Assembly: GCA_024760905.1 (NCBI GenBank)
Contig: CM045735.1
Coordinates: forward strand, 30,583,249 to 30,647,248
Length of the DNA: 64,000 nucleotides
Reading direction: 5' to 3'
Source of the DNA: Plotosus lineatus
Lineage: Eukaryota; Chordata; Actinopteri; Siluriformes; Plotosidae
Shown here: in pieces, positions 10,358-24,500 of the stretch
How the letters are laid out: each line of letters opens with the position of its first letter
Position numbering within the stretch: position 1 is the first letter of the stretch
Program-made: the position numbers and the translations under genes
Notes under the pieces: generated by a model
Databases searched by the model: none
Told to the model about the DNA's origin: nothing
What the model saw: the letters and a program-made list of their open reading frames with translations, nothing else

Positions 10358-13300
10358 GTATGAACAAAAGACGACCACCAAACTAGTGTGGAGGATAACA
10401 CTTTGCTCATGCTACATACACAGAGCAAGCCAGAGAGGCTTCACTGTTCAATGTGCTCATATGGCGTACAAGCAGGCCTCCATGCTGCACAGGTTAAGAG
10501 CAATTAAGCGAATCTCCACATAGAACGAAGATGTGTGTTACCACTCTGCTGCAGCTTACACACTGAATGAATTAGGTACACACACTGACTGTTGTGATAG
10601 TGCATTGCAAAGAGCTGTGGTAGGATTGGTAGAGGAATTGAGATTTTAGACATGTCTGTGTTGATGATTTCTTTAGAATGTATTTAAGCCATAGTTTATT
10701 CGACGTAATTGACAAATTAAAACTCCAATCATTTGCATCAGAGAAAGTAGGCATGCAAAAGAGCTACAGCACTCCTTGTGTGTAAACTGCAAGCTCGAAC
10801 TTGCCATGAGTAATCAAATTTCATGCCATGGTGGATCAGTATTTCTTCTGTATAGGGCCGAGATGATAATGATGAGCTGGGCAATTGTCAGACTGCTTTA
10901 GTTGTTGCCTAAGCAGTACACCTCTCATTGCTCTACCTTACCCTTCTACCCTTACAAGAGGCCTAGACCTAAATCTTGTCTGCAGAATATGTAAATTTGT
11001 ATTTTGGATACTCTAATCCTGTGAGACGAAATTGAGCTACAGCTTGATTTCCATCTTAATCTACAGAATGAACCACCGATTACTCACACGTGCACAGTCA
11101 CTTGCCAAACTGCCTCCTCCTACCACTAGTGTTGTGGGGAGGCCAAAGCCTATCTCGGCAAACACTAGATGACAATGAGGTACACCCTAAGGAGCCCACC
11201 AAAGTACTAAATCACTCCACTATTAAAGTCTTTTTAAATTATTATTCCAGTACATGACCTGAGGTAATGTTTAAAATGTTTGTGTGTTATATTTTATTTA
11301 CCGTTCTGCAGCATGTTTCTCATTGTGTTTTGTTTATCCAATTTATTACATTTCTTAATGTTTTATGTCCTTTTTGTTATGGTTTGTGTTTTGGGGGACT
11401 TTGATTTTGGTGCTGTGCCTCTCACTAACTGTTTACTTCCTGAGGGGTGTGGCTGAGCTGCTCACACACACTTGAATTCACTATTCTCATTTACTTCCAA
11501 TAAACAAAATCCTGCTCAGCTCTGTGCCAGAGGATTAACTCACATCATCACCGCTTCTTTGATTTGTAACACCTCTTACTCTATCACTCTAAAATTCTGT
11601 TTTGTACCCCGGTTCCGGTTGGGGGGGCGTGGCCCGGCTGCTCGGACTTAATGCAGTTAATACCGGAATTCAGTCGTGTCATGCCTAATGTAATATAGTA
11701 CGTTCCTCTCGTGGGCATTTTTGAAAACTACAGTGCTTTGTGTTTATAAAGAGAATGCACTGAAAGGTGTTTTATGCATATGCTGTATAATGTTTATATT
11801 TTATCATCAATAAAAATAAGTAAAAATTGAAAAGCTTTTCTTAATCATTACTACATTTTACTACATTAATACTTTATTAATGAGTAAGACTGTCTATATA
11901 ATGTGTTTAAGAAGCATATTTTCGTGCATGTAATAGATACATAGTATTTTACTTCTGGCTGCTCATTCCCGCATGTGACATGATACATGGGGTTTTACAT
12001 CCGGGTACAGAACTCGCGGATTATCTCGATTTGCAGAAGGGCCCGGAACCGAATCCCCGCGAATGTCGAGGGCCCACTGTACATCTTTAAATTGAGCCAC
12101 GTAAAGCCAGATTCAAACCCATTTTTAATAGCCAGCTACCGTATTTTCCGTATCATAAGGTGCACCAGATTATAAGGCGCAATATCAACGAGCGATGGTC
12201 AAACGGCCCCCGCCCACACATAAAGTGCACCGGATTATAAGGCGCATTAAGCAGAACAAGGGTCGATAAGTCAAACTTCATTCAACTCTCACAATAACGC
12301 TCAACATTGTTCAGCTATAACAATATAAGACAATAAACTCACTTTCAGTTCATTCCTTTTTCACAAATCAATCAAATTCTTCATCTTCAGTATCTGAGTT
12401 TAACAGTTGTGCGAGTTGGACATAAAGCCCGGATCCCTCTTTTTTTTATATTATATTTTTTATTATCTATTATTCCCTTAAGCATGGAGTCAGATAAATA
12501 TAGACGGAGATTAGAAGTCTTCTGGGTCGTGACCTAAACTTCTCTCAGCCACGCCCCTTAAGGAGATGGCGCCCATTCGCAGTGTGAGTATTGTGTCCAC
12601 TACAGAACGGAGGTTATTACTCTTAAGGAGCTGTATCAGTGTAACTTTAAATTCAAGAAGGTTAATCCAAGGTCTCAGGATGAGATCTGTAGCAGCGCTT
12701 TATCCCAGTGATGAACGTGAGACTTTGATTAAGCCAGCTGAGCTTCCTGAGGGTAGAGACTGCGATTAGGAGGAAAAAACACTCATGTATTACTCAGCGA
12801 GTCACCTGACTAGGATAGCACTAATTCCGGTATTTGGACATAAAGCTCGGATTCCTCTAACTTACGACCTGTTGACACCAATATCTAGCAGTTGGAGTTC
12901 TTTGGTCAATCCATCAGAATGATGATAAGCTCTGAATTAGGTTGCTTCACTTGAGTTTCGAAGGTGTCAGTGAGATGGAGCCGTGCGACGGCACCCACAC
13001 ATAAGACGCATCGGATTATAAGGCACACCGTGAAATTTGTTTTGAAGATTAAGGCTTATAAGTGAACAAAATGCAAACCGTAAAGAGAAATTTCATACCG
13101 GATCAGTCGAGGACCGGGTTAAGAACGACCGCCATCAGTGCTGTTAACCAACAGGGTGCTGATGGAAATTGGACTACTGTTGGTCGAAGAAGGAGAGGCG
13201 GGAGGCGTGTTCGTAGGCAGAGAGAGAAGAGGAAAAGCATGAGTCTAGGACTGAGAGTAGGGACTTTGAATGTTGGAACTATGACAGGAAAAGGTAGAAA

Positions 13301-16300
13301 GCTGGCTGACATGATGCAGAGGAGGAAGGTGGACATACTGTGTTTTCAGGAGACCAGGTGGAAAGGTAGCAAGGCTAGAAGCTTAGGAGCAGGATTTAAG
13401 CTGTTTTATCATGCTGCTGATGGGAAGAGAAATGGAGTAGGCGTCATCTTGAAGGAGGAGTTTGTCAGGAATGTTTTAGAAGTGAAAAGAGTGTCAGACA
13501 GAGTGATGAGTCTCAAGTTAGAAATTGAAGGTGTGATGTTCAATGTTGTTAGTGCTTATGCCCCGCAGGGCAAGGGCAGGTAAACTAGAAGAGAAGGAGA
13601 GATTCTGGAGTGAGTTAGATGAAGTGATGCAGAGTACCCCCAGAGGTGAAAGAGTGGTCATTGGTGCAGGCAACAGAGGGGACGAGAAAGTGATGGGCAG
13701 GTTTGGTATCCAGGACAGGAACACAGAAGGACAGATGTTGATAGATTTTGCAAAAAGGATGGAAACGGCTGTGGTGAATACTTTCTTCCAGAAGAGACAG
13801 GAGCATAGGGTGACTTATAAAAGCAGAGGTAGGAGCACACAGATAGACTACATCTTGTGTAGGCGATGTAATTTGAAGGAAGTCAGTGACTCCAAAGTAG
13901 TAGTGCATGAGAGTGTTGCCAAACAGCACAGGATGGTGGTGTGCAGGATGATGCTGATGGTAAGAAAGGTGAAGAAGGCAAAGGCAGAGCAGAGAACAAA
14001 TGCTGCAAGCTCAAAAAGGAAGAGTGTCGTGTTGTCTTCAAGGTGGAGTTGAAACAGGTTTTGTGTGGTCAGAAAGTGCTTCCAGATGACTGGACAACTA
14101 CAGCTAATGTGATCAGGGAAAGACAGGTAGGAGAGTACTTGGTGTGTCCGCTGAAAGGAGAGTAGATAAGGAGACTTGGTGGTGGAATGAGGAAGTGCAG
14201 CAGTCTGTACAAAAGAAGAAATGGGACATCGAGAGGACTGAAGAGAGTAAACAGGAGTACGGGGAGACACAGTGTAAGGCGAAGGTAGCGGTGTCAAAGG
14301 CCAAACAGAGGGCATATTATGACTTGTATGAAAGGTTGGACAGTAAGGAGGGAGAAAATGATTTATACAGGTTGTCACAGCAGAGAACTAGAGATGGGAA
14401 GGACGTGCAGCAAGTTAGAGTGATTAAGGACAGAGAGGGAAATGTATTGACTGATGACAGAAGTGTGCTGGGAAGATGGAAAGAGTAATTTGAAGAGCTG
14501 ATGAATGAGGAAAATGAGAGAGAAAAAAGAGTAGAAGAGGTGACTGTTGAGGACCAGGAAGTAGCAAAGATTAGTAATGGTGAAGTGAGGAGGGCATTGA
14601 AGAGGATGAAGAATGGAAAGGCAGTTGGTCCTGATGACATACCGGTGGAGATATGGAAGTGTCTAGGAGAGGTAGCAGTAGATTTTCTGACATGAACATT
14701 CAACAAGGTCTTAGAAAGTGAGCAGATGCCAGAGGAATGGAGGAGAAGTGTGATGGTGCCCATTTTTAAGAACAAGGGAGATGTGCAGAGTTGTGGCAAC
14801 TACAGAGGGATAAAGTTGATGAGCCATATGATGAAGCTATGGGAAAAAATAGTGGAAGCTAGACTAAGGGCAGAGGTGAGCATTTGTGAACAACAGTTTG
14901 GTTTCATGCCAAGAGCGAGCACCACAGATGCAGTGTTTGCTTTGAGGATGTTAATAGAGAAGTACAGAGAAGGTCAGAAGGAGCTGCATTGTGCCTTTGT
15001 GGATCTGGCGAAAGCATATGACAGGGTGCCGAGAGAAGAACTGTGGTTTTGCATGAGGAAGTTTGGAGTGGCAGAGAAGTATGTTAGAGTGGTGCAGGAC
15101 ATGTATGAGAGATGTAAGACAGTGGTGAGGTGTGCTGTCGGTGTGACAGATGAGTTCAAGGTGGAGGTGGGATTGCATCAAGGGTCAGACATTGTGATCT
15201 GTAGTGAGAGCAGAGAACAAGTGCAGGAAAATCTAGAGAGGTGGAGGTATGCCCTGGAAAGGAGAGGAATGAAGGTTAGCCTCAGTAAGACAGAATACAT
15301 GTGTGTCAACGACAAGGACCCAAGAGGAACGGTGAGGTTACAGGGAGCAGAGATAAAGAAGGTGGAGGATTTTAAGTACTTAGGCCCAACAATCCAGAGC
15401 AGTGGAGTGTGTGGAAAAGAGGTGAAGAAACGAGTGCAGGCAGGTTGGAATGGTTGGAGAAAAGTATCCGGTGTGATGTGTGATAGGAAGGTATCAGCAA
15501 GAATGAAAAGAAAAGTCTACAAGACGGTGATGAGGCCAGCGATGTTGTATGGTTTAGAAACAGTGGCTCTGGGGAAAAGACAGGAGGTCGAGCTGGAGGT
15601 AGCAGAGATGAGTATGTTGAGGTTCTCTTTGGGAGTAACGAGGATGGATAGGATCAGGAATGAGTACATCAGAGGGACAGCCCATGTAAGATGTTTTGGG
15701 GACAAAGTCAGAGAGGCTAGATTGAGATGGTTTGGACATGTACAGAGGAGGGATAGTGAGTATATTGGTAGTAGGATGCTGAGGTTGGAACTACCAGGCA
15801 GAAGGCCGAGAGGAAGACCAAAGAGAAGATTTATGGAGGCGGATTGTTTGCTGCGGCGACTCGGGGTGTCATTGAAAACCCATTATTGGTATCGATATAT
15901 TGATAAAAAAAAAATTCCGATGTACCGGTATGTATACATTAGAATATTGCTGTACTGTTCCATAAATGCATTAAATACAAGGGCGTAGGCTGGTCTGACC
16001 GTGGTAGGGTGCAAATCTCGGTTGACCGGAGCCTACGCCTTAAAGGGGAAATGAAACGGCGACTAAATAAGTTGGCGGTAGCTTAAGTATAGTTTATTGA
16101 AGCGATTCTGGCTTAAATTTTCTCATAAATAAACCATTTCACACACAGCGGTTTTGTTTTATGTGCTTGTCGTATAAGTTATCGACCCAAAAGCCGCCAT
16201 TGCTAAGTGCCCGCATATGCAAAGTTACCGTGATGTCACTGAGTTGATACAAAGTGCCCCATAACGTATAGTGCATGCATGTCACAGCATATGATATAAA

Positions 16301-18238
16301 CACCATGGAATCTCACTCAAACAACACGCACAGTTTTTCAGCAGAAGATGATTGATTTATTACTCTCAGAAGTCTGTCTACCTTTCGGCTTTTTCCCTTT
16401 TCCCTTTTCGCCACAGCGAATCATTTGATTCGCACGTTTGATTTGGCAGAGGTTTTTTTTATGTCGGATGCTTTTCCTGTCACAACCCTTTTTCGCAAGG
16501 GACAGAAACACGCTGACGACTTTGCAGCCTACTCTTTACGAAAGTCAGTAATGGTTCTTTTACATGCCTCTCACCATCCACAGTGAGAGACATGGCCCGC
16601 CTTTGATAACCCAGTTAGCTGCAGAAGATGAATCAAATATTATAGTTCAACCAAAAACATTCTCAAATATATTTCAAACTACATCTGCAAGTACATGTAC
16701 AAATTTAGCTAAAGTTATTTATCTATTCCAAGGCACAAACAAATATTAATACATGTTTACAGCACAAAAAACATACTATTAATTTTACTGACCATTAGGC
16801 TGCAGATCCAGGCTGGATGGCTTATGATTATTTTAGCCATTCATTCTCTGTGGGTCATTGTTTGTGTTCTAATACATGTGCAGGAGCCGGAGGCGGTACT
16901 AACAAACTGTGCTTTAGTCTCACACTCGCACTTTGTTTGATTGACAGTGTTCAGCTATTATTGCTTACTGTTTGTTGATTGGTCAGGTCGGGTATGCACA
17001 TGCGCAGTGCCCGTTACAGGTTAACTTCCCGTTTACTTCCTGACTCTAGTCATGCGGAACTTATCTCTGACTTTCTCTTCAGTAACAGTCATTAAGTTTA
17101 TTTATAAGATTGTGAATACACATAATTTCTTGTCCAGCAGAACTCAACTCCTGCTGTGAGGGGGGTGCACAGGGTGTATGCCTACGCCCTTGAAATAGAA
17201 CAGACTAAGATATATTACAGTAGTTTGTGTAACGCATTTAATATTTTATAATAAAGTGACCAATTACTAAAGCCAAATCGGAAATAAAAGGCAGGAAATA
17301 GTTTTCCACCGACTAGATTTTAATTAACACCTTTTTGTATTTAACAAATCTCTAAACACTTGTTTACTAGTTAATTTCAAGCAAGTTGTTTCTATTCTAC
17401 AAACACTTGTCAATTGAAAAGTTTGAGATATGCATTTGTACAATTCATAATTATGATGCAAGAAGATGCACATATCCACGTAATCCGGCGATAAGTGTCT
17501 CTTCTTGTTCAGAATGTTACGTGCTGTTGAGAACACACGCTCTGATGGCACACTAGAAGCAGGGACATACCATTTACTATACAGAGAGGTGGGACGTACC
17601 ATTTACTAGGGGTGTCATTGAAAATGGCATTTACTACAGACGCTGTCATGAACACAGGAAGCTATAATGTTAGAAGTATCGATATCCCTTTTATAGGTAT
17701 CGAATATCGATCGACATAATTATATCGGCGATATTCCAATTGTCAATGACATCCCTAGTGGCGACCCCTGAAGGGAAAAGCCGAAAGGAAAAGAAAAAGA
17801 AGTGTGCCGTATGGTCTGAAAATTACGGTATCTCTACTGTGACGAGGTATGCAATGACACAGCCGGCGCTGCATTTCTGCCCACAGAATATGTTCTCACA
17901 TGTATCATGTGGGGTGTTTCTGTTCTCACCAATGTGACGAACATGCATACAGGAAGATGCAGACAGAGCGACACTGAAGAGGCTGGAGCACTATGACAAT
18001 ACTATTGTTAATAGTGATAGACTTAATTTGACATCATCTAATAAAGTCACCATGATACTTGATTGGTTATCAATGTTCCCATTAATTCCATACTCTGTGT
18101 AGCTACGACGAGAGTCTCTACATGTTTATGCTCCAACCCACTCTAGGTTTGTTTACTAGGCCTCATGAGAACAAGAAATGGTTTTCTTGTAGCCTTGATA
18201 ATTCAACTTGTATCATCACTGTTTATTGTATACTGTAA

Positions 18239-18273
<35 letters not shown>

Positions 18274-21200
18274 AATATAATGGAACTGTGCACTAGATGA
18301 ATACATACAGCAAATAGCAGCAATCTGACAACCAACCTGAATAGGAATAGAATTATCAGATAAGCTTCTCAGAAGGAAAAACTGCCATGGTTAAAGAACC
18401 AATACAAACATTACAGAGCAGTACCTGTTTGCATCAGTCCAGGATGCCATGTAGCATATGAACAGAGTTACACAATCTTAAACAAGTTCTAACTTGGTCT
18501 CTAGTGGAAATCAAGACCATCTCAAAGTTGTAGAATGCACAACTGCTCTTGATGACAATTTAAAAATTGCTTGCCCTGTCTTGGTCTTTGTTTTCTGTCC
18601 CAGCGTCTGTGGGTATTGGAGACAGCTCGGCTGCTTGAAGTTTTCCGGGAAATGTTGGAGGTTGATCTGGACGACTGTGACCTATTTCTTGTTGACAATG
18701 GCCTACAGAAGCCCATCCCCACATATTCACCAGAAGAATTTCACAATCGGCTAAAATTCCCACTAATGGAAGTGTTGAAATACCCTTACCTACTGTGCCA
18801 CAAGGAGCTCTGTAAGTTTCTTCTAAATTATTATGTTGTATTACTATATGGAGAAGTAATAGTTGGGAGTTAAGGACATCATCCTGAGTATTGTTGGAGC
18901 AGGCTACATCATTATAAAGTTTTAAAAAGGAATAATAAATCATAAGTTTAGTTTTGATGCACTTGGTGTTTTACAGTACATACAAGTAGAAACAGTCACA
19001 CAGTGCAATCACTTACATGTCCATGTAGTAAAAATCTAAATGGGTTAGCTGTACAGCAGTGAGCCTTTATTTCAGAGCATGCAGAGCCATTTGACCCATG
19101 TTATGGTTAAAATTTGTGGTGCACTGACAAGGTGCATCACTATTAACCTGGAGATCGCACGTGTAAATCTGGTTTAATGCCACAGCCATCCGTGACCGAG
19201 TCGACGGGAGCTAATTGGTCAGGCTCTCACAGGAGGAAGGGATGGCATATGCTCACTTCCCTGTCACTCACAGCAGTTTCCAGTGATGTGTGATTCAATG
19301 TGAGCTCATTCGTACAAGGGGTGGATAGCGCGCTGCTTCAGTGTGTTAAACCGCCCCAAATACTAATGCGCGGCAGTGTAAAAAGAGGTGGGTGGCTAGC
19401 TTTGCATGATTGCTCTCTTTCCTGGATGGTGGTGATCATGTTATAAGGAAAGCAATACTTAATGGGTGGGAATTGGATATGACTAAATTGTGGAGAAGGT
19501 GTGTATATGTGTGTGTGTGTTTTAAAAAAAAAAAAAAAAAAAAAGTAAACTAACTTTCTTTAACAATACCCTTGATTAAAAATCAAAATTAGGTGCCAGT
19601 TGAAAGAATAGACCTTGGCAGGTCCAGCTGAAGGCAGCATTTAATATAGACCAACCAAAGCAAGTTTGAAAGCCCCCCGTCATTCACACACAAACTCGGT
19701 ATGCTGGCACATTTGTATGTGCAAGACCAAGTTTTCAAAGTCCCAGCTTTAGCATGCAGCAGGTAAATATTCAGAAACTAAAGTATAATGGACAGAACCC
19801 CTTTACTCCCCCCTTTTTCCTTTGTTTTATCCATCCTCTCATATGAATGAACTCATGACTGGCGATCGCTGTGAGTAATCGGGACATGAGCATTTGCCAT
19901 CTCTCCCTCCTGTGAGAGCTTAGCCAATTTGCTCCTGTGATATCAATCACATCAACCTGGATTTGAACCTGTGATATGTTTGTTTTTGATGGTCGTGTAC
20001 CTTTTCAATGCCACTTGGAAGCTCACTGAACCAAATCCTATAGCCACTTTGTGACTTGATCCTTTTAATATGTTTGATTATTTTTGAGGTTATTTTGCGC
20101 AACCCTGTTCCAAAGGAAGAATATTTTCAAATTCCCTGCAATTTGTTATCTCTGGAAGTCACATTAACTAAAGGTAGTGTTATATCCTAGCTTCAAGTTG
20201 GGGTTTTGAGTTTAGCATTCCTCTGCGCTGCACGAAAACCTGATGGGTGCTCTGTGAATGTATCATGGCACAAAACTGTCTGACAACAGTGCTAAAATTG
20301 AACCATTCCTCCGTATAGTTACTAAACATCAACTGGTGGCACCTGAAAAAGCTAAATGTTTTTTTTTTTTTTTTTTCATTTATCATTAATGTTTCATTTC
20401 TTCTCCCCCCCCCCTGTTTTTCAGGTGAAATGGTGGTAAAAGTGTTGTGTAAAATGGAGGATATGAACAAACCTTTATTAGTGGAGGATCAGTGTCAGGG
20501 AACGTACCTGCTTATGGTACACCCGAATGAAACGGTATGTCCAAATCTAATTCTTATTATTAAGTCTCTGTGCTCATTTAACTTGAGTTTTTGGTTTTTT
20601 TTGTCCCCATACTTTTCTTTGGCATTCTATGGGCACTTTCTTTTCTATAAGGAACAGGGTCTATACTACATGAAGTTTGCCATGTGTTATAAATAACTTA
20701 CTTTTTTGGTGGGGGGGTTACTCTGCCCTTGCCCAGAATCAGCCGGGATGGTTGTGAGCCTTCCCATGTCCCTACTTGGGATTAAGCAGTTCAGAAAGTA
20801 AACGAATCTTCTGTCTGCATGCTGGTTGGTGTAGTGGCTAGCAGACTCCACCTCACATCAAGAAGGCCTGGGCTTGGGCGTTTTTGTGTCGACTTTGCAT
20901 GTCCTCTGGGTGCTTGGGTTTCCTCCTACAGTCCAAAAACATGCACAGTATGCTAATTGGTTGTTTGAAATTGCCATGTGTTGGCACTGCAGCACTCCGG
21001 CGAGGTGTTCAGGGTGTACCTTGCCTTCGCCCAGAGTCAGCAGAGATGGGTGCAGGCCTCCCTAATTAGCATTAATTGGCTCAGAAAACAAATGGATTTC
21101 TGTATGCTCGGAGATGCACAGGAGTAGATAGCATCACATGTGATTGACCAGAGAGAGAAAGTATGGCACCCTTCCCTTCCTGAGAGTATGGACACTATTT

Positions 21201-21473
21201 TGCTCTTGTGCTATAATAGTACTCAATAGAAATCCATAATAATGCATAATAGGCTTAAATCCCTCTAGCTGTTTCTTTCAGAAGGGTGAAGACTTTTACA
21301 GCAGCAAAGTAAAAGACCCATGTATCATTTACTGCACATTTTTGAAGCATGGGTATTGGAGCAAGCAACTATAGGTATGGTCAAGTTGTCCACATCATCG
21401 CTACTTGCAACTTTTATATACGTTTGCCAAGCCATTTAGACTTCTGCCTCTTCTTGACCCTGGCTGGATTATC

Positions 21474-21514
<41 letters not shown>

Positions 21515-24500
21515 GGGGTGGGGAGTGGGTGTACCCTGAACAGCTTACCAATCCATTGCAGGGCCAACATGTAGACACCATTCACACTCGCACCTTGGGG
21601 CAGTTTGGAACAGCCAGTTAGCCTGAAGGGCATGTTTTTGATATGTGGGAGATAACACTACCCAGAACATACAAACACCGCACACTCTGAGGTGGGGACT
21701 CAAACTCAGGACCTTACTGCTGCCAGGCAGATGTACTAACCAATATGCCGACATTAGTTAAAATGTATAAATTATATAATCAAGCCTTTTCATGTTAAAG
21801 TCCTTCTGGTGCAACAAAAAAACCAAAAGGTACTTCGTGTCATGTGCCCCTAGGGGTGCCCTTTTTTCCTTCCCCCTAAATCCATCAATTTTTCTTCCCC
21901 TCCATAAGATGCTAAGGCTTGCTACATTTCCTTCTTGTCTTGTTAAGCATCACTTGTCGATCATTGAATGCCTTATCACTATGCCTTAATCACACTTGAT
22001 GGAGGACTATAACCCAGCATATCCATTTTGATCTTAACCCTAGTCACTCTCTGTTAACCTGCATGCCCTAGCTATCCTATCGAATGTATGTTTAGAATCC
22101 AAGGAAATCCTGGAATTCCCAGTGATGGCATCATGGATAACCAATCACAGCGCAATCAGTATGAAATCATGCATGACGTAGGCTACTTGAATGACAGCAA
22201 GTGAATGCCAAAGTTTCTCACCACATACAGTGAGCACGGCACGATATCATAGCATGTACTATTCACTGCAAAGGTTTGTCTACAAAACAGCCTGCAGCTG
22301 GCTGTCAGCTGTGCACTGACAAAGTTTCATCAGGTATATAAGAATGGGCATGTATGCAAATCCAACAAGGCTGTCGTCACTGTGCCGAATTTCAACAATA
22401 GAAAGTTTGTGCCCCCCCCGATTCTTTTGACTTTGGGAGTAATGCCCAACTCGTGGACTGGCATCCCATCATACTTCCACTCTTCCACTTGAGAACAGAG
22501 ATTTCCTTTCGGCTTTTCCCCTCTATCAGGCGTTGCCACAGCGAATGATTCACACGTTTGATTTGGCATAGGTTTTTACGTCGGATGCCATTCCTGACAC
22601 AACCCTTTAGCAAGGGACAGAAACACGCTGACGGCTCTGCAGCCTACTCTTTACGAGAGTCAGCAATGGTTCTTTTACATGCCTCTCACCATAGACAGTG
22701 AGAGACAGGGCCCGCCTTTAATAACCCAGTTAGCTGCACTGGAGATGAATATGAAATGCTTTTTCCTGTTTGCTCTGCATTGTTGCAATGAGAATGGCTG
22801 ATATATTTGATAATTTCCTGGGTCTTCAACAATGTTCTGATCAATCTTTGGTCATCTCCGGAGTTGATTTGTGAGGCGCGTGAAATTCAAAATGTGTTTG
22901 GTTTGAGAGGGGGTTTTTGGGCTGTATCATGGTCAGATTTTAGGCAAACTGTAGCATGCCTTATACAGCAATTCCTGATATTTAATTTGTTTTGTTCTTT
23001 CTAGGTGCGTCGCTGGGCACTAAATACTGCTAAGTTGCTGGGCAGGGTGGACCGAGATGGCTATTATGATCTTCAGGAAGTTTTCATCTGCATGTTCTAT
23101 GTCATTGAATTAGGAATTACAGGGGACTTTATGATCATGGATGACTCGTACTGCTCTGGCAAGCTCCAGATGTTGCCTCCACACCTGTATGACTCCAAAA
23201 ATAAGAAGAGCTACTGGCTCGGTATGATTTGTTTAAAATTTTTATTTAAATGAAGGTAGCAATTGCTGTTGATATTTGGGTTGTTGATATTTGGGTTTGT
23301 TTGGTCCTCCCCCTGTTCTCATCTTCTTATCCTTTTTCTGGTGATCAGACCAAATGTACTAATCTTCGCTCACCATGCACCATTAAGCCTTGGGCTCTTG
23401 CATTCATTTTATGAACCGCTTAATCCTAATTATGGTTGTGAGGAGCTGGTGCCCATCTCAGCCCACTCTAGGTGAGGGCAGAGTGCACTCTGGACAGCTC
23501 ACCAGGCCATTGCAAGGCAGAAGGATGCTGACAGCAATGGTGTTGTTTTTTTAATTTTTACATTTTTTATTTTATTTATTTATTTATTTATTTTTTATAA
23601 ATAGCATGAACCTCGCTCTACTGACAGTGGGAGACATGGCTAACATGGCCAACATGCACAACCACCACCAGGGAGGGGGCAAAAGCATGCACACACACCC
23701 TCCTTGACATACAATGTTAGCCGCCCGACTACTTTCGAACTAGGGCACTTGCGTATTTAAGGGTGGTCTAACACACTCTCTTTGCCCTCGCGTACGAATG
23801 ACCTCATGGACGCATGAGATTACCTGGCGTATGCCATCCCTCCATCCCATGAGGGCTTGGACAATTGGCGCCCATGGACTCCCAGCTATGGTCAACTGTG
23901 GTATTAACCCAGATTTGAAATTGCGACCTTTGGGCATTTTTAAAAAATATTTAAAATTCAGTCCCTTGATATCCAAGAAAATAATTCCAGATAGTAAAAT
24001 TACAAAATCTACACCCAGCACAACAGGTAAGTCCAGTCTTCATGAAATAGATTTAATTTCAGTAAATACTGGTTGTCTTACCACTGCATACTGGAAACAT
24101 TCCACAAGACTGCCAAGGAATGGGATACATGAGGCAGAAAGAAAACCAGGACCAGAGACACAGTGTAATGGCTAAATGACTTGGTTTCATTTCGGTATAC
24201 AGCAGTGGTCTCCTACCTTTTTTTTGCTCCATGGACCGGTTTTATGTATGAAAATGTTTCCGCGGACTGGTTAGAGTCTACACCATAGTCTTTTTTTTTG
24301 GTGGCTGTCACCGCAGAAAACCCCGCCTCATAAAGATATGCGGTTGGAAATGGAAGAAGGGCTTTCAGTGCTGTGGCAATGTCAAAAACAGTTGTCTTTC
24401 AAAATAAGATCCGGAAGCTCTAATAAAAAAACTAATTTGTACCATGAAGGATTTTGTTTGCAGACCGGTATCAAATCATCCTCAGACTGATACCGAACCG

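Larger units (their letters stand above)
15861..17757 (-). mobile_element. hAT element inserted in LINE copy 2
   Basis: The ends are T(C/A)GGGGTGTCATTGAAAA on the left and TCAATGACATCCCTA on the right. Near-identical 8-bp direct repeats flank it (GCGGCGAC at 15853-15860, GTGGCGAC at 17758-17765), and the undisturbed LINE reads GTGGCGAC at this point. It carries the end of a hAT transposase on the minus strand. A second copy of the end motif at 17607 suggests an internal rearrangement. Confidence 0.82.
13065..17799 (+). mobile_element. RTE-clade LINE copy 2, interrupted by a hAT element
   Basis: It is the same family as the LINE at 6122-9244, on the + strand. LINE sequence runs 13065-15860 and resumes at 17766-17799 with the 3' tail (CCCTGAAGGGAAAAGCCGAA). 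Short AAGTG repeats at 13060-13064 and 17800-17804 may be its target duplication. The endonuclease and RT are broken by several frameshifts and stops. In the RT an in-frame gap of 30 codons has removed most of the catalytic FADD box (GLHQGS runs straight into DIVICSES), so it is dead. Confidence 0.88.
12137..17830. mobile_element. TIR element with ATAAGGCGCACC-type ends, split by a LINE
   Basis: The left end reads TACCGTATTTTCCGTATCAT then AAGGTGCACC; the right end at 17803-17830 is the imperfect inverted form (GTGCCGTATGGTCTGAAAAT then TACGGTA). Internal GCACCGGATTATAAGGCGC repeats are typical of this widespread vertebrate non-autonomous DNA transposon. LINE copy 2 is inserted close to its right end. 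Another copy starts at 28719. Confidence 0.78.

Noticed and set aside
18560..18943. 127-codon minus-strand ORF over SETX exon 2
   Set aside because: Antisense shadow of a real exon.
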